From positions 1 through 20,739 of the forward strand of contig JAUVJW010000007.1 in the NCBI GenBank assembly GCA_030596465.1: DNA of 20,739 nucleotides. The letters are read 5' to 3'. The notes beneath the pieces are model-generated. The model was given only the letters and a program-made list of their open reading frames with translations. It was not told where the DNA came from and did no database searches. Within the stretch, counting starts at the first letter, position 1. Every line of letters starts with the position of its first letter. This DNA comes from Candidatus Fermentibacteraceae bacterium (GTDB taxonomy: Bacteria; Fermentibacterota; Fermentibacteria; Fermentibacterales; JCC-6). The position numbers were made by a program, and so were the translations under genes. Below, piece after piece: positions 1-7,215 of this stretch.

Positions 1-473
1 ATCGGAAGCCAGCACAAGAGAATCGATATGGTGAGATTCTTGAGGGACTGCCGGGGTCTTAGAGCGTGGCATGCAGTGAGAGAAGCACCGGGGCAAGAAC
101 TGAGCGCTCCCGCGGCGATAGCACGCGGAAGCATCAGGAACTTGGGGACCCTACAGCCTCCCGCATGAACGGGTAGAGCATTTCAACCAACAGAAGGATG
201 CTCAAAGGGTTGTAAGGGGGTCAGATCATCTCATAGTACTCTGAGACGGTAAGACCGATCACATGGGGAAGCAACATAGCCAGAACCGAAGCGCTCCCCT
301 GCGTTAGCAAGGGAAGGGGATAACGGTGTTGCGCAGCATGCAAAGCAACATTGCCTGCAACAGCGGGCATCCCTGCGTTAGCACGGCAAAGAAACATATG
401 CAAACCTCACTGCGTGGAATAGCAAGGAGAACATATAATTGATATGTTCTTGTACGAAGCGAGTAATACCGAG
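1..473 (+). other. Probable upstream part of the group II intron, no ORF
   Basis: No credible gene is seen here. All plus frames are interrupted, and the open stretch at 1-166 does not resemble a reverse transcriptase. The stretch is rich in short hairpins. The clearest is a 9-bp stem at 428-450 (AGAACATAT, loop AATTG, ATATGTTCT), which could be a trimmed domain IV. Another pairs TGTTGC with GCAACA near 323-350. A motif TGCGTTAGCA occurs exactly at 300-309 and 373-382. Because it leads directly into domains V and VI it is most likely the body of an intron lacking its protein gene, or a decayed one. The 5' boundary and domains I-III could not be assigned. Confidence 0.4.
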
Positions 474-546
474 GAGCCCTGTGCTATAGTACCGCACGCA
501 GGGATCTGCGAGGGGGCTGTCGAGTAACTGGCAGTCCTACCTCGAT
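474..546 (+). ncRNA. Group II intron 3' end (domains V and VI)
   Basis: Positions 474-507 have the 34-nt layout of group II domain V: it opens with GAGC, the lower helix GAGCCCTG pairs with CAGGGATCT, and a two-base CG bulge follows GCA. Positions 510-543 fold as domain VI, with GAGG pairing to CCTC and GGGCTGTC to GGCAGTCC. An unpaired A at 539 is the expected branch point, and the intron would end in AT at 545-546 (the AY rule). The linker GCGAGGGGG is also typical of bacterial introns. Domain V has an imperfect upper stem and a G-A mismatch where G-U is usual, so the intron may be degenerate. It ends about 21 bases before the acetyltransferase start. Confidence 0.78.
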
Positions 547-567
547 TGTTGAAAAAGAAAGGCTACA

Positions 568-1182
568 ATGCTTGGAGATTTCGAACTCAAAGGTAACAAG
601 ATAATCCTTCGTCCAACAACTCTTGATGATATGAAGGATTACGAGCGGTGGAATGATCCCACTCTAAAATCATTTCAATACGATGGTCCATGGTATAAGA
701 ATGACGATAATCTCACGAAACTGATCGAGAAAAGGAAAAGAGAAGTTGAATCTGGATTAACCCCACCTTATCGTTTTTTGGAGATCTACACTGCACAAGG
801 AAAGCACATTGGATGGGTAAACGCAGGTCACAATGTGAATGATCCTCATGCTACTGAAATCGGCATTGGTATCAGCGAAGAACAATATTGGGGTAAAGGA
901 TTAGGAACTGAGACATTAGCCCTGTGGCTGGATTATCTTTTCAGAGAGATGGAACTAACAAGAATTGGTTTTACTACTTGGCAAGGCAATCCTATGATGA
1001 TAGGGCTTGGTAAGAAGCTGGGTTTTATTGAAGAAGCAAGAATAAGACGGAGCTGTTTCGTCAGAGGTGAATTCTATGATCGCATTTGCATGGGTATTTT
1101 ACGAGAAGAATGGGAAGCAAGGAGAGTCGAATTTGAGTTTCTTGGACGATCTGAATTTCCTGATATTTGCCGGAAGGATTAA
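568..1182 (+). CDS. GNAT-family N-acetyltransferase (RimJ/RimL-like)
   Basis: This 204-residue protein has the Gcn5-related N-acetyltransferase fold. The opening LKGNKIILRPTTLDD is the usual first strand of RimJ/RimL-type members. The acetyl-CoA pyrophosphate loop is WGKGLGTE at residues 108-115, followed by a helix and the family-typical N...LGKKLGF segment near residues 145-152. Such enzymes move an acetyl group from acetyl-CoA to an amine (protein N-terminus, polyamine, antibiotic or amino acid); the substrate cannot be told here. A start at 568 is supported by AAGAAAGG a few bases upstream. The gene stands alone, between the group II intron and the toxin-antitoxin pair, in an accessory-looking region. 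It is probably soluble and cytoplasmic, with no signal peptide or membrane segment. Confidence 0.85.
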   Translation: MLGDFELKGNKIILRPTTLDDMKDYERWNDPTLKSFQYDGPWYKNDDNLTKLIEKRKREVESGLTPPYRFLEIYTAQGKHIGWVNAGHNVNDPHATEIGIGISEEQYWGKGLGTETLALWLDYLFREMELTRIGFTTWQGNPMMIGLGKKLGFIEEARIRRSCFVRGEFYDRICMGILREEWEARRVEFEFLGRSEFPDICRKD

Positions 1183-1432
1183 AGAAGGGATGATATAAGT
1201 CACATAAAACAAAATGCAGCAGAACTGCATAGGGTAATCAGAAGTAAGATTCTCGCAGTCTGCTGATTTTGGGCGTTGAAATACGCATAAACCCAAACCG
1301 GACGGCAAATCTCACGGCGCTTATAATCAGCAAAATTGCAGGCTCCAAATCTCGATGATAATCTTCTGCAAAGTTGAATCCCGGAATAACAGTATTCATA
1401 TGCCCGGCTGATTCGCTAGAATTTACCCGGAT
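1183..1432. other. Convergent intergenic region with small hairpins
   Basis: No gene is seen between the acetyltransferase and the convergent toxin gene. A perfect 6-bp hairpin lies at 1214-1230 (ATGCAG, loop CAGAA, CTGCAT). A wider inverted pair, AATCAG/CTGATT at 1236-1267, ends in a short T run and could terminate the acetyltransferase transcript. None is a strong intrinsic terminator. Confidence 0.35.
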
Positions 1433-1705
1433 CTACTGCCGAAACAATTCAGAATGAGATCCTGTTCTTTCAAGTATTAGTTCCGTGGAAGTGGTCTTGT
1501 ATATCAGCAACCAATCTGGAGCAATGTGACACTCTCGATGATGATTGTAGATTCCTGTCAATTTGTGATCTCTGTTCCCAGCGGGAAGAGCAATTTCGTT
1601 CGCAAGCTGTGAAATAATTTCTTTTAGCTTTTCAGTATCCTTGTCTTGTTTCTTAATCCTTTTGATATCCTTGTGAAATTGTCTGGAAGTAACCAGGCTC
1701 AACAT
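1433..1705 (-). CDS. yafQ: YafQ/RelE-family mRNA interferase toxin
   Basis: The 90-residue product matches the YafQ branch of the RelE/ParE superfamily. These toxins cleave mRNA in the ribosomal A site. Residues known to matter in E. coli YafQ have counterparts here: H47 (in DHKLTG), H60, D64 and W65 (in CHIAPDWLLIYK), H84 and F88 (in ERTGSHSELF). The toxin therefore looks intact and active. It starts inside the antitoxin stop codon (TAATG, one-base overlap), the normal arrangement for translational coupling and for excess antitoxin. The pair probably acts in plasmid or island stabilisation, or in stress-induced growth arrest. The symbol is by family resemblance; a plain RelE-type name would also fit. 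Confidence 0.9.
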   Translation of the reverse strand: MLSLVTSRQFHKDIKRIKKQDKDTEKLKEIISQLANEIALPAGNRDHKLTGIYNHHRECHIAPDWLLIYKTTSTELILERTGSHSELFRQ

Positions 1706-1965
1706 TATATCTCTAGACTTTTGTACATATCCTCAATGTTCTTATGGCGAATTAGATTTAATCCATCATCAGATTCGTCAAGCACTTTCTGAGTAAGCGT
1801 GCTCGGTATCGCCACTTCAAATGGAAGTCCATGTCGTAACTTAACCTGTTTGAAAAAGATATTAATCGCATCCGTTGTAGAAAGTCCCAACTCATGGAAG
1901 AGCTGTTCTACTTCTTGTTTCAGATCGGGTTCAATACGTGCTCTTACTGTTGCTGTTTTGCTCAT
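1705..1965 (-). CDS. dinJ: DinJ/RelB-family antitoxin
   Basis: This 86-residue protein begins with the TATVRARIEPDLKQEVE segment typical of DinJ, a ribbon-helix-helix DNA-binding strand and helix. The family-typical LGLSTTDAINIFFKQV and LPFEV follow. The C-terminal part should wrap the YafQ-type toxin and block it. The dimer normally binds its own promoter, alone and more tightly with toxin. A strong Shine-Dalgarno (GGAGGT) precedes the ATG. It is the first gene of the pair and overlaps the toxin start by one base. The promoter upstream carries a near-perfect palindrome that fits as its operator. Confidence 0.9.
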   Translation of the reverse strand: MSKTATVRARIEPDLKQEVEQLFHELGLSTTDAINIFFKQVKLRHGLPFEVAIPSTLTQKVLDESDDGLNLIRHKNIEDMYKSLEI

Positions 1966-1983
1966 GACTTACCTCCATGCACG

Positions 1984-2012
1984 AATATGGCACAATTGGG
2001 CCACATCGTCAA
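1984..2012 (-). promoter_or_regulatory. Promoter and operator of the dinJ-yafQ pair
   Basis: On the minus strand a -35 box TTGACG (2007-2012) and a -10 box CATATT (1984-1989) are separated by exactly 17 bases. The palindrome TGGCACAATTGGGCCA (plus-strand reading, 1988-2003) is symmetric at 14 of 16 positions, lies in the spacer and overlaps the -10 box. This is where a ribbon-helix-helix antitoxin would repress. The antitoxin ATG is about 20 bases downstream of the -10 box, with its GGAGGT between. Boxes and symmetry are seen directly; repressor identity is inferred from family behaviour. Confidence 0.6.
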
Positions 2013-2017
2013 GATGA

Positions 2018-2328
2018 ATAGACCAAGAGATCCGAAGAAAATAGTATGAGTTACTTACTCTTGTGATTCAAACTCAAATTGGATATCATCTGCCTCAGAA
2101 CCATATGATTAAGCCATACAAAAGTTTCAACACTGGCATGAACTAGCCACAGTCGCCCGGAATTCAGTAAGTAATTGTCATACCTGTGCAAGTTATGCCA
2201 GGTGTTTCCCGGTACAAGACAAGCTTTGCCAAATCTTTAACTATTCATGAAAATGCTCCGGCAATCGCCATCTCTATATCTCAGTCGATTCAGAAATAGA
2301 ATATATGACAAAAGGATATTGTCATATT
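2018..2328. other. Non-coding stretch between two toxin-antitoxin loci
   Basis: No gene is seen. The only clear structure is a perfect 8-bp inverted repeat, ATATGACA (2303-2310) and TGTCATAT (2320-2327), with a 9-base loop. It lies directly downstream of the broken MazF-like gene on the minus strand and is followed on that strand by T-rich sequence, so it may be that operon's terminator. Confidence 0.4.
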
Positions 2329-2557
2329 TCAGCCCTTGAGAATATTCATTACAGAGTTGAGTACATTCTGAAAAGCAACTCTTTTTAGCTTGCCGACTAC
2401 CACGCTAATCAGAGTAGGGATTACTCGTAATCTGGCACAATATCCAATCTCCACGTTCTGCTGATGCCAGAACAACAGCTGGCCGTAACTTGCTTTTTGA
2501 TAAATCCGAAAATGGGAAAGTAACAAGAACTATCGAACCTGCTGCAAGTGGGACCAT
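2329..2557 (-). pseudogene. Broken MazF/PemK-like toxin gene
   Basis: Starting at ATG 2557-2555, after a GGAGGAAGAGG ribosome site and inside the antitoxin gene, the minus strand encodes 50 residues that begin MVPLAAGSIVLVTFPFSDLS. They include KSKLRPAVVLAS and CQITSNPYSD, the conserved N-terminal half of MazF/PemK-type endoribonucleases. A TAG stop at 2407-2405 ends it. A second frame just downstream encodes VVGKLKRVAFQNVLNSVMNILKG up to the stop at 2331-2329, which looks like the normal C-terminus of the family. Complete relatives are about 110 residues, so roughly 35-40 central residues are gone with a frame change. The toxin is probably inactive. The 28-base overlap with the antitoxin preserves the original operon layout. 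Confidence 0.72.
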
Positions 2558-2742
2558 GCCTCTTCCTCCTCCGGCCGGTTCCAGTCTTCTCCCAGTGCAA
2601 CCTCGCTGAGAATGGCGGTTTCTGGAATATCAAGCTCATCAATAATCGTCACTATTGCTCTGCAAGCATGTGACAGGTGAATGCTTTCCCTGATGTGTAC
2701 TTTTCCATCAACTTCGATTGTGGCTTCAACAGACCTTAGCAT
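2530..2742 (-). CDS. Small antitoxin of a MazF-type pair (toxin decayed)
   Basis: This 70-residue protein resembles the small antitoxins found upstream of MazF-type toxins: an N-terminal strand pattern VEATIEVDGKVHI, then RAIVTIIDE, then an acidic tail LGEDWNRPEEEEAWSHLQ. The tail would occupy the toxin's RNA groove. The start is supported by a strong GGAGGTGG sequence just upstream. The matching toxin overlaps its 3' end but is truncated, so this antitoxin now appears to be an orphan. A possible minus-strand promoter is TTGCAG, 17 bases, TAGTAT, at about 2767-2795. The reading frame is complete. The family assignment is from sequence style and position, and no function has to remain. Confidence 0.62.
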   Translation of the reverse strand: MLRSVEATIEVDGKVHIRESIHLSHACRAIVTIIDELDIPETAILSEVALGEDWNRPEEEEAWSHLQQVR

Positions 2743-2809
2743 TTTTCCACCTCCATTGCTTGTATACTACGAAACTGTACAACACTCTGCAAATCTAGTG
2801 ACTTCTTAG

Positions 2810-2958
2810 CCCGGATCCATCACAGGTTGCTGTCGCGAAATGCCGTAGGTTGTTGTTCAGCCAAGGCATACGACTGGCGACTCCGCAGGCATACTCTTGC
2901 AGTATGTTGAGGATGGCGACAGGAGTATAACGAAGGCTGTGCAGCGAGATACGGTATT
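2810..2958. repeat. 149-bp dispersed repeat, copy 1
   Basis: This segment matches 8488-8636 in the same orientation with five differences by hand alignment (144 of 149 identical). It contains a perfect 6-bp hairpin CATACT-CTTGC-AGTATG and internal direct repeats (GGCATAC twice, GGCGAC twice). One end runs into the first codons of an IS200/IS605 transposase. It reads open on the minus strand, but most differences between the copies change residues, which speaks against a conserved protein. Confidence 0.9.
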
Positions 2959-3025
2959 TGGGGATAAACACAAAATGATAGTGCAGTCGATACACCGTAT
3001 GCGAACCCTTGCGATGGTTTTCCAT
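2951..3025 (-). pseudogene. tnpA: IS200/IS605 TnpA N-terminal fragment
   Basis: The minus strand encodes about 25 residues, including RKGSHTVYRLHYHFVFIPKYR. This is the conserved beginning of the Y1 transposase TnpA of the IS200/IS605 family, which moves single-stranded DNA. A complete TnpA is about 130-150 residues with an HUH motif and a catalytic Tyr; all of that is missing. After the KYR codons the sequence passes into the 149-bp repeat. The fragment is therefore a dead remnant. The start at 3025 is the most likely original one because the family usually begins a few residues before RKGSH. Confidence 0.75.
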
Positions 3026-3056
3026 CCCTTAACATAATACCGCAGCCTCCTGAAGA

Positions 3057-3074
3057 CTTCGCCTAAAAGCGAGG
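3057..3074. mobile_element. IS200/IS605-type end hairpin
   Basis: CTTCGC (3057-3062) pairs with GCGAGG (3069-3074) around the loop CTAAAA, with one G-T pair. Next come GGTTTTCACCC and the phrase CCCAGAAAGAGACAATAA. A hairpin about 30 bases upstream of the tnpA start is the expected left end of an IS200/IS605 element. The target cleavage site could not be fixed. Confidence 0.5.
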
Positions 3075-3113
3075 GTTTTCACCCATCCCAGAAAGAGACA
3101 ATAAATCTACAGG

Positions 3114-3131
3114 CCGATACGGAAGTATCGG
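3114..3131. repeat. 7-bp perfect hairpin with GGAA loop
   Basis: CCGATAC (3114-3120) and GTATCGG (3125-3131) form a perfect stem around GGAA. It lies between the IS end and the DUF2156 gene. It has no adjacent T run on the plus strand, so it is not a clear terminator. CCGATAC recurs near 3192. Its role is unknown. Confidence 0.45.
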
Positions 3132-3223
3132 GCGATCAGGTTGCTGTGGTTTTTCCCGGGACTATATTATCATCGGGATGAAATACATTTGCCGATACAT
3201 TTAATGGCCGAAAGAAGGCAGAT

Positions 3224-4336
3224 ATGGATTTGCCGCTTAAGACCCGGCGATATCAAGTGCATAAAGAACTAAAATGCTATGGATATCAATCTCAGTCGTA
3301 CAACATACTCCGAGATGACAAAACCTACTTTTTTTCACCATCCGGGATTCGGGGCGTGATCGCTTATGTTGTTCATGCGAATGTTGCTCTTGCTGCGGGT
3401 GATCCGGTCTGCGCTTTCTCCGATCTTTCAGTATTTACTGAGGAATTCCGTATTTTCTGCCGTTCCCGAAAATGGTTGTGCTGCTTTCAGGCTATAACGG
3501 AACGTTGCCGCGATGTTCTGCAAGACATGGGCTTCGGTATGATCAAGATTGGGGAAGAACCGTTCTTCGAATTCGATAAGCTGTCATGGGCGGGAGGAAA
3601 GTATAAAAATCTGCGGAATGACAGTAGAAGTGCCAGGAAGCATGGCCTGACAGTGGTAGAATACTGCCCGCTTGCGGAGCAGAATATCGACTGGGAAAAA
3701 CAAATGAGACAACTTTCCGCCGATTGGGAAAAATTCAAGGGCTCCGGCGAATTCGCATTCCTAATAGGTGAACCCGGGCTTGATGATCCACAGGAGCGAA
3801 AGTATTTTCTGGCAATACACAATAATCAAGTTGAGGCATTTGTGGTATGTACACCTATTTATTCGAGAAAGGGCATTTATTTTGATCTGATGCGGCGAAA
3901 GGAAAAAACAATTCATGGAACAAACCAATTATTGATTACTGAATCTTTTCGTCTTCTGGAAGAGCAGGGATATGCTATGGTTACACTTGGTACAGCCCCT
4001 CTTTCCTATAAACATGTGCATGATAAAAACCAGAGACATCTCATAGAACTGGCACTAAAGCTTGCGTTTGACCATTTATCAAATTTCCATCGCTACAAAC
4101 CCATTTATATGTTTAAGAAGCAATTCGGCCCTACTTCCTGGGAAAGTCGTTACCTGGCATACGGGACACAGGTATTCAATCCAGTCATTCTTTACGCTCT
4201 TTTGAAAGCCTACGATCCAAGTGGTGTTAAGGGGAAGCTTTACAGACAGATTCAGCAAGCATGGGATGCTATTCTTAAGTACGATAGTGTTCCTGCGAGT
4301 TTAATCAAGAAGATCAAGGACTACTATCCATCATAG
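3224..4336 (+). CDS. DUF2156 protein (MprF C-terminal-like)
   Basis: This 370-residue protein matches DUF2156, the GNAT-like double domain that forms the soluble catalytic part of phosphatidylglycerol lysyltransferase (MprF/LPG synthase). In that family aminoacyl-tRNA donates an amino acid to a lipid head group, often raising resistance to cationic peptides; stand-alone DUF2156 proteins are mostly uncharacterised. Supporting segments are YFFSPSGIRGVIAYVVHANVA near the start, an AAGDPVC step, KYKNLRNDSRSARKHGL at about residues 125-142, and a late YKPIYMFKKQFGP. No flippase membrane helices are present, so this is the soluble form only. An AAGAAGG site supports the start. The next gene is a methyltransferase 129 bases downstream; joint function is unproven. 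Confidence 0.8.
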   Translation: MDLPLKTRRYQVHKELKCYGYQSQSYNILRDDKTYFFSPSGIRGVIAYVVHANVALAAGDPVCAFSDLSVFTEEFRIFCRSRKWLCCFQAITERCRDVLQDMGFGMIKIGEEPFFEFDKLSWAGGKYKNLRNDSRSARKHGLTVVEYCPLAEQNIDWEKQMRQLSADWEKFKGSGEFAFLIGEPGLDDPQERKYFLAIHNNQVEAFVVCTPIYSRKGIYFDLMRRKEKTIHGTNQLLITESFRLLEEQGYAMVTLGTAPLSYKHVHDKNQRHLIELALKLAFDHLSNFHRYKPIYMFKKQFGPTSWESRYLAYGTQVFNPVILYALLKAYDPSGVKGKLYRQIQQAWDAILKYDSVPASLIKKIKDYYPS

Positions 4337-4465
4337 TACTCTCTGAGCATTACTGCTTGTCCATCCTCTGGCAGAAGCACCTGCTCTTTGTTATCTTGCC
4401 GTCTAAGGTGCAGTGTGACTGTTTAAGAAAATGTATCCCTCCGAACTTGCGATGGAGTCAGGCAA

Positions 4466-5215
4466 ATGCAATCAGTTGATACATGGAAGCCCGGTAAATT
4501 CGTTTACAGAAAAAACAGACTTATTGCTTCCAGAGATACGAGAGAAGTTGGTATAAGCTCAAGATTGAACACTGATCTGGTTGCAGGCTTTTATGATACT
4601 TTTCTTAAAAAATATGCTGGTGGAAAACTGCTGGATCTGGGTTGCGGTAAAGTGCCTCTATACAGTGCATACAAAAATTATGTCACAGATAACACATGTG
4701 TTGACTGGGGAAACACACTGCATAAAAATCAGCACCTGGATCACGAATGTGACCTGACAAAACCTCTGCCGTTTGAAGACGGGATATATGACACGGTTAT
4801 CCTCTCTGATGTTCTTGAACACATTCCCAGACCCGAGTTACTTCTTAAGGAAATTTCAAGAGTTTTGTCATCGGATGGAATACTTCTGCTGAATGTACCT
4901 TTTTTCTACTGGCTGCATGAGGAACCACATGATTTCTACAGGTATACTGAATTCGCGCTCAGGCATATGTCGGAGATTTCAGGTCTTAAGGTAATTGATC
5001 TGACTCCGGTTGGGGGAGCCCCTGAGATCATGACAGATATTTACGCTAAAAACATCTTATGCGTACCGGTAATTGGGAAACCTCTGGCAATTATTGCTCA
5101 GTGGTTCACCACGCTCTTTATTAACACCGGTTTTGGCGCAAAGATTTCAAGGTCAACTGCCAGAAAATTTCCACTGGGATACTTTATGGTTGCGAAGAAA
5201 AATCTGGATAGTTAA
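4466..5215 (+). CDS. Class I SAM-dependent methyltransferase
   Basis: This 249-residue protein is a Rossmann-fold methyltransferase of the type 11 group. Motif I is LLDLGCG at residues 55-61. The acidic residue D80 in CVDWG follows the next strand, and YDTVILSDVLEHIP at 108-121 is the usual motif II/III region, with VLSSDGILLLNVPF after it. The stretch HEEPHDFYRYT near residues 151-161 is common in relatives encoded in polysaccharide or lipid modification loci. The hydrophobic C-terminal region (about residues 195-220) might touch membrane. GGAG eight bases before ATG 4466 supports the start. The substrate is unknown. It lies just before the binding-protein/GTPase/ABC cluster, with an 84-base gap. 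Confidence 0.85.
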   Translation: MQSVDTWKPGKFVYRKNRLIASRDTREVGISSRLNTDLVAGFYDTFLKKYAGGKLLDLGCGKVPLYSAYKNYVTDNTCVDWGNTLHKNQHLDHECDLTKPLPFEDGIYDTVILSDVLEHIPRPELLLKEISRVLSSDGILLLNVPFFYWLHEEPHDFYRYTEFALRHMSEISGLKVIDLTPVGGAPEIMTDIYAKNILCVPVIGKPLAIIAQWFTTLFINTGFGAKISRSTARKFPLGYFMVAKKNLDS

Positions 5216-5299
5216 AATTTGCACAAACAGATCGAAATGTCATATCATACCAATATGGTCGATAATGGATTAAGCATACTGGATGCAAAGGACTGACAA

Positions 5300-6514
5300 A
5301 TGAACTATTTCGATAAAAATACCACCTTGTGGGATATCACCGAAGAATATTCCGAAACTATCCCCGTTTTTACTTCAAATGGATTCCCGCAGATGAAACA
5401 CGATACTCAGAGAGCAAAATTCGCCAGATCGATAACACTGGAGACTGCTCTTATGCTGAAACAGATCGATATGGATACCTTCAGCAACCTGCTTGTGGAA
5501 GCCATAGAACGCGATGACGCGGCGATTGATGTTACTCTGGCAAAATCAACCGGAGTGAATAAAGACAATGCCCTGAATGTAGTTGGATTGCTTCCCTGCC
5601 CTGTAAGAATTCCTCTTCTGGAACAGTTCAACGAGTTTGTAAAAACGACTGGTGTTGCTGTTAATCATGAACTGAAAGCGGCATCAATGGGTCTCGACTG
5701 GGTAGAGAACAACATTAAGGGTGTAACAGACGCGGGAGACCTTCCGGACCTCTTTATATCCGCCGGATTTGATATGTTTTTCGACGAGGAGATGATAGGC
5801 AGGTTCAAGAGACAGGGAATATTTGCCGACACAACAACTCTTGAAAAATTCAATCCTCTCTTTGACGGTCTTAAACTGAAAGATCCCAGAAGCCATTATG
5901 CCATGATTGGTGTTGTTCCCGCGGTTTTTCTGATCAACAAAGATGAACTGAATGGCAGGGATGTGCCCAGAACCTGGGAAGATATCATGAAACCGGAGTT
6001 TGAGCATCGAGTCTCGTTACCTGTAGGGGATTTTGATCTTTTCAATGGTATTTTACTTAATATCCACAAGCACTACGGGGAAGAAGGGGTTACCAGGCTG
6101 GGTCGGAGTCTGCTGCAATCAATGCATCCCTCGCAGATGGTTAAAAGCAATCGACGGAAAACCAGAAGAACCATCGTAACCATAATGACCTACTTCTTTA
6201 CAAAAGTGGTAAAGGAAGGTGGCCCGATGATAGCTGTCTGGCCTGAAGACGGAGCTATAATCAGTCCGATATTTATGCTGGCAAAGAAGGAAAAGATAGA
6301 GAAACTTCAACCGGTGGTAGATTTTTTCGCCTCGGTTGAGGTAGGGAAGATCCTCTCTCACGGCGGGTTATTCCCCAGCGTTCACCCCGATCTTGATAAC
6401 AACATTCCAACACGGAACAAATTCATGTGGCTGGGCTGGGATTACATCTACAGCAACGACATAAGCGCGCTGATTCTGAAATGTGAAGCTCTGTTCAATA
6501 AAGCGACAGGATAA
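5300..6514 (+). CDS. Cytoplasmic solute-binding-protein-like protein with DUF1858-like N-terminus
   Basis: This 404-residue protein has two parts. Residues about 9-68 (LWDITEEYSETIPVFTSNGF... ITLETALMLKQIDMDTF) resemble DUF1858, a small domain linked to hybrid-cluster and redox proteins, but without its usual Cys. Residues about 92-395 resemble periplasmic iron or family 1 solute-binding proteins: LPCPVRIPLLEQFNEFVKTTG, DLPDLFISAGFD, VPRTWEDIMKPEF. There is no signal peptide or lipobox, so unlike true binding proteins it should stay in the cytoplasm. AAAGGA seven bases before ATG supports the start. It opens a tight same-strand run: the GTPase gene starts three bases after its stop codon. It may hold a metal, cluster or oxyanion for the GTPase and ABC ATPase. 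The fold is fairly sure; the role is inference. Confidence 0.72.
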   Translation: MNYFDKNTTLWDITEEYSETIPVFTSNGFPQMKHDTQRAKFARSITLETALMLKQIDMDTFSNLLVEAIERDDAAIDVTLAKSTGVNKDNALNVVGLLPCPVRIPLLEQFNEFVKTTGVAVNHELKAASMGLDWVENNIKGVTDAGDLPDLFISAGFDMFFDEEMIGRFKRQGIFADTTTLEKFNPLFDGLKLKDPRSHYAMIGVVPAVFLINKDELNGRDVPRTWEDIMKPEFEHRVSLPVGDFDLFNGILLNIHKHYGEEGVTRLGRSLLQSMHPSQMVKSNRRKTRRTIVTIMTYFFTKVVKEGGPMIAVWPEDGAIISPIFMLAKKEKIEKLQPVVDFFASVEVGKILSHGGLFPSVHPDLDNNIPTRNKFMWLGWDYIYSNDISALILKCEALFNKATG

Positions 6515-6517
6515 AAC

Positions 6518-7210
6518 ATGAATCTGGTAACAATATCAGGACCCCCGTCATCGGGCAAAACATCGGTCATTTTAAAGACCATAGAATCCCTGAAAAAGCA
6601 AGGACTGAAAGTTGCGGTTGCCAAGTTTGACTGTCTTTATACAGATGACGATGTACTCTACGAAAAAGCGGGAATTCCGGTTAAGAAAGGGCTTTCAGGA
6701 GCCCTGTGTCCAGACCACTATTTTGTGAGTAATGTTGAAGAGATTACAAACTGGGCACTGAAAAACGAATTTGATATCCTGATCAGTGAATCAGCAGGAC
6801 TCTGCAACAGATGTTCACCTTACATCAAAGGGATAAAAGCCGTGTGCGTTATTGATAATCTCAGCGGTATCAATACTCCCAGAAAAATCGGACCTATGCT
6901 GAAAACCGCCGATATCGTGGTTATCACCAAGGGCGATATTGTTTCTCAGGCAGAGCGCGAGGTTTTTGCTTCAAGGGTTAACACTGTTAATCCGTCCGCT
7001 ATCATCATGCATATAAACGGGCTTACCGGTCAGGGAAGTTTTGAGCTGAGCACACTGCTTTATGAAGAGGTGCTGAACATAGACTCATTAAAGGGTATGG
7101 AGCTGCGTTTTCCCATGCCTGCCGCGCTCTGTTCTTACTGTCTTGGCGAAACCAGAATTGGCGAATCATATCAAATGGGGAATGTTCGCAAGATGAAAGT
7201 GGAAGAATAA
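6518..7210 (+). CDS. HypB/UreG-like metallochaperone-type GTPase
   Basis: This 230-residue P-loop protein looks like a SIMIBI-class G protein of the HypB/UreG/CobW kind, which power metal insertion into enzymes. The P-loop is GPPSSGKT (8-15), D38 sits in the switch region, ESAG (91-94) is the Walker B-like strand, and TKGD (137-140) replaces NKxD for guanine recognition. Three Cys sites suit metal or cluster binding: C64 in LCPDHY, C96-x-x-C99 directly after ESAG (where HypB-type proteins bind metal), and C205-x-x-C208 near the C-terminus. The gene is packed between the binding-protein-like gene (3-base gap) and the ABC ATPase (5-base gap), so the products probably work together. The substrate metal and client enzyme are unknown. 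Confidence 0.78.
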   Translation: MNLVTISGPPSSGKTSVILKTIESLKKQGLKVAVAKFDCLYTDDDVLYEKAGIPVKKGLSGALCPDHYFVSNVEEITNWALKNEFDILISESAGLCNRCSPYIKGIKAVCVIDNLSGINTPRKIGPMLKTADIVVITKGDIVSQAEREVFASRVNTVNPSAIIMHINGLTGQGSFELSTLLYEEVLNIDSLKGMELRFPMPAALCSYCLGETRIGESYQMGNVRKMKVEE

Positions 7211-7215
7211 ACACC

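Noticed and set aside
291..420. Short recurring motif (TGCGTTAGCA and variants) as a CRISPR array
   Set aside because: Repeats are only about 10 bases, vary, and are unevenly spaced; intron RNA structure is a better explanation.
2810..2958. The 149-bp repeat read as the continuation of a transposase protein
   Set aside because: It lacks the HUH motif and catalytic Tyr expected after KYR, and most differences between the two copies change residues.
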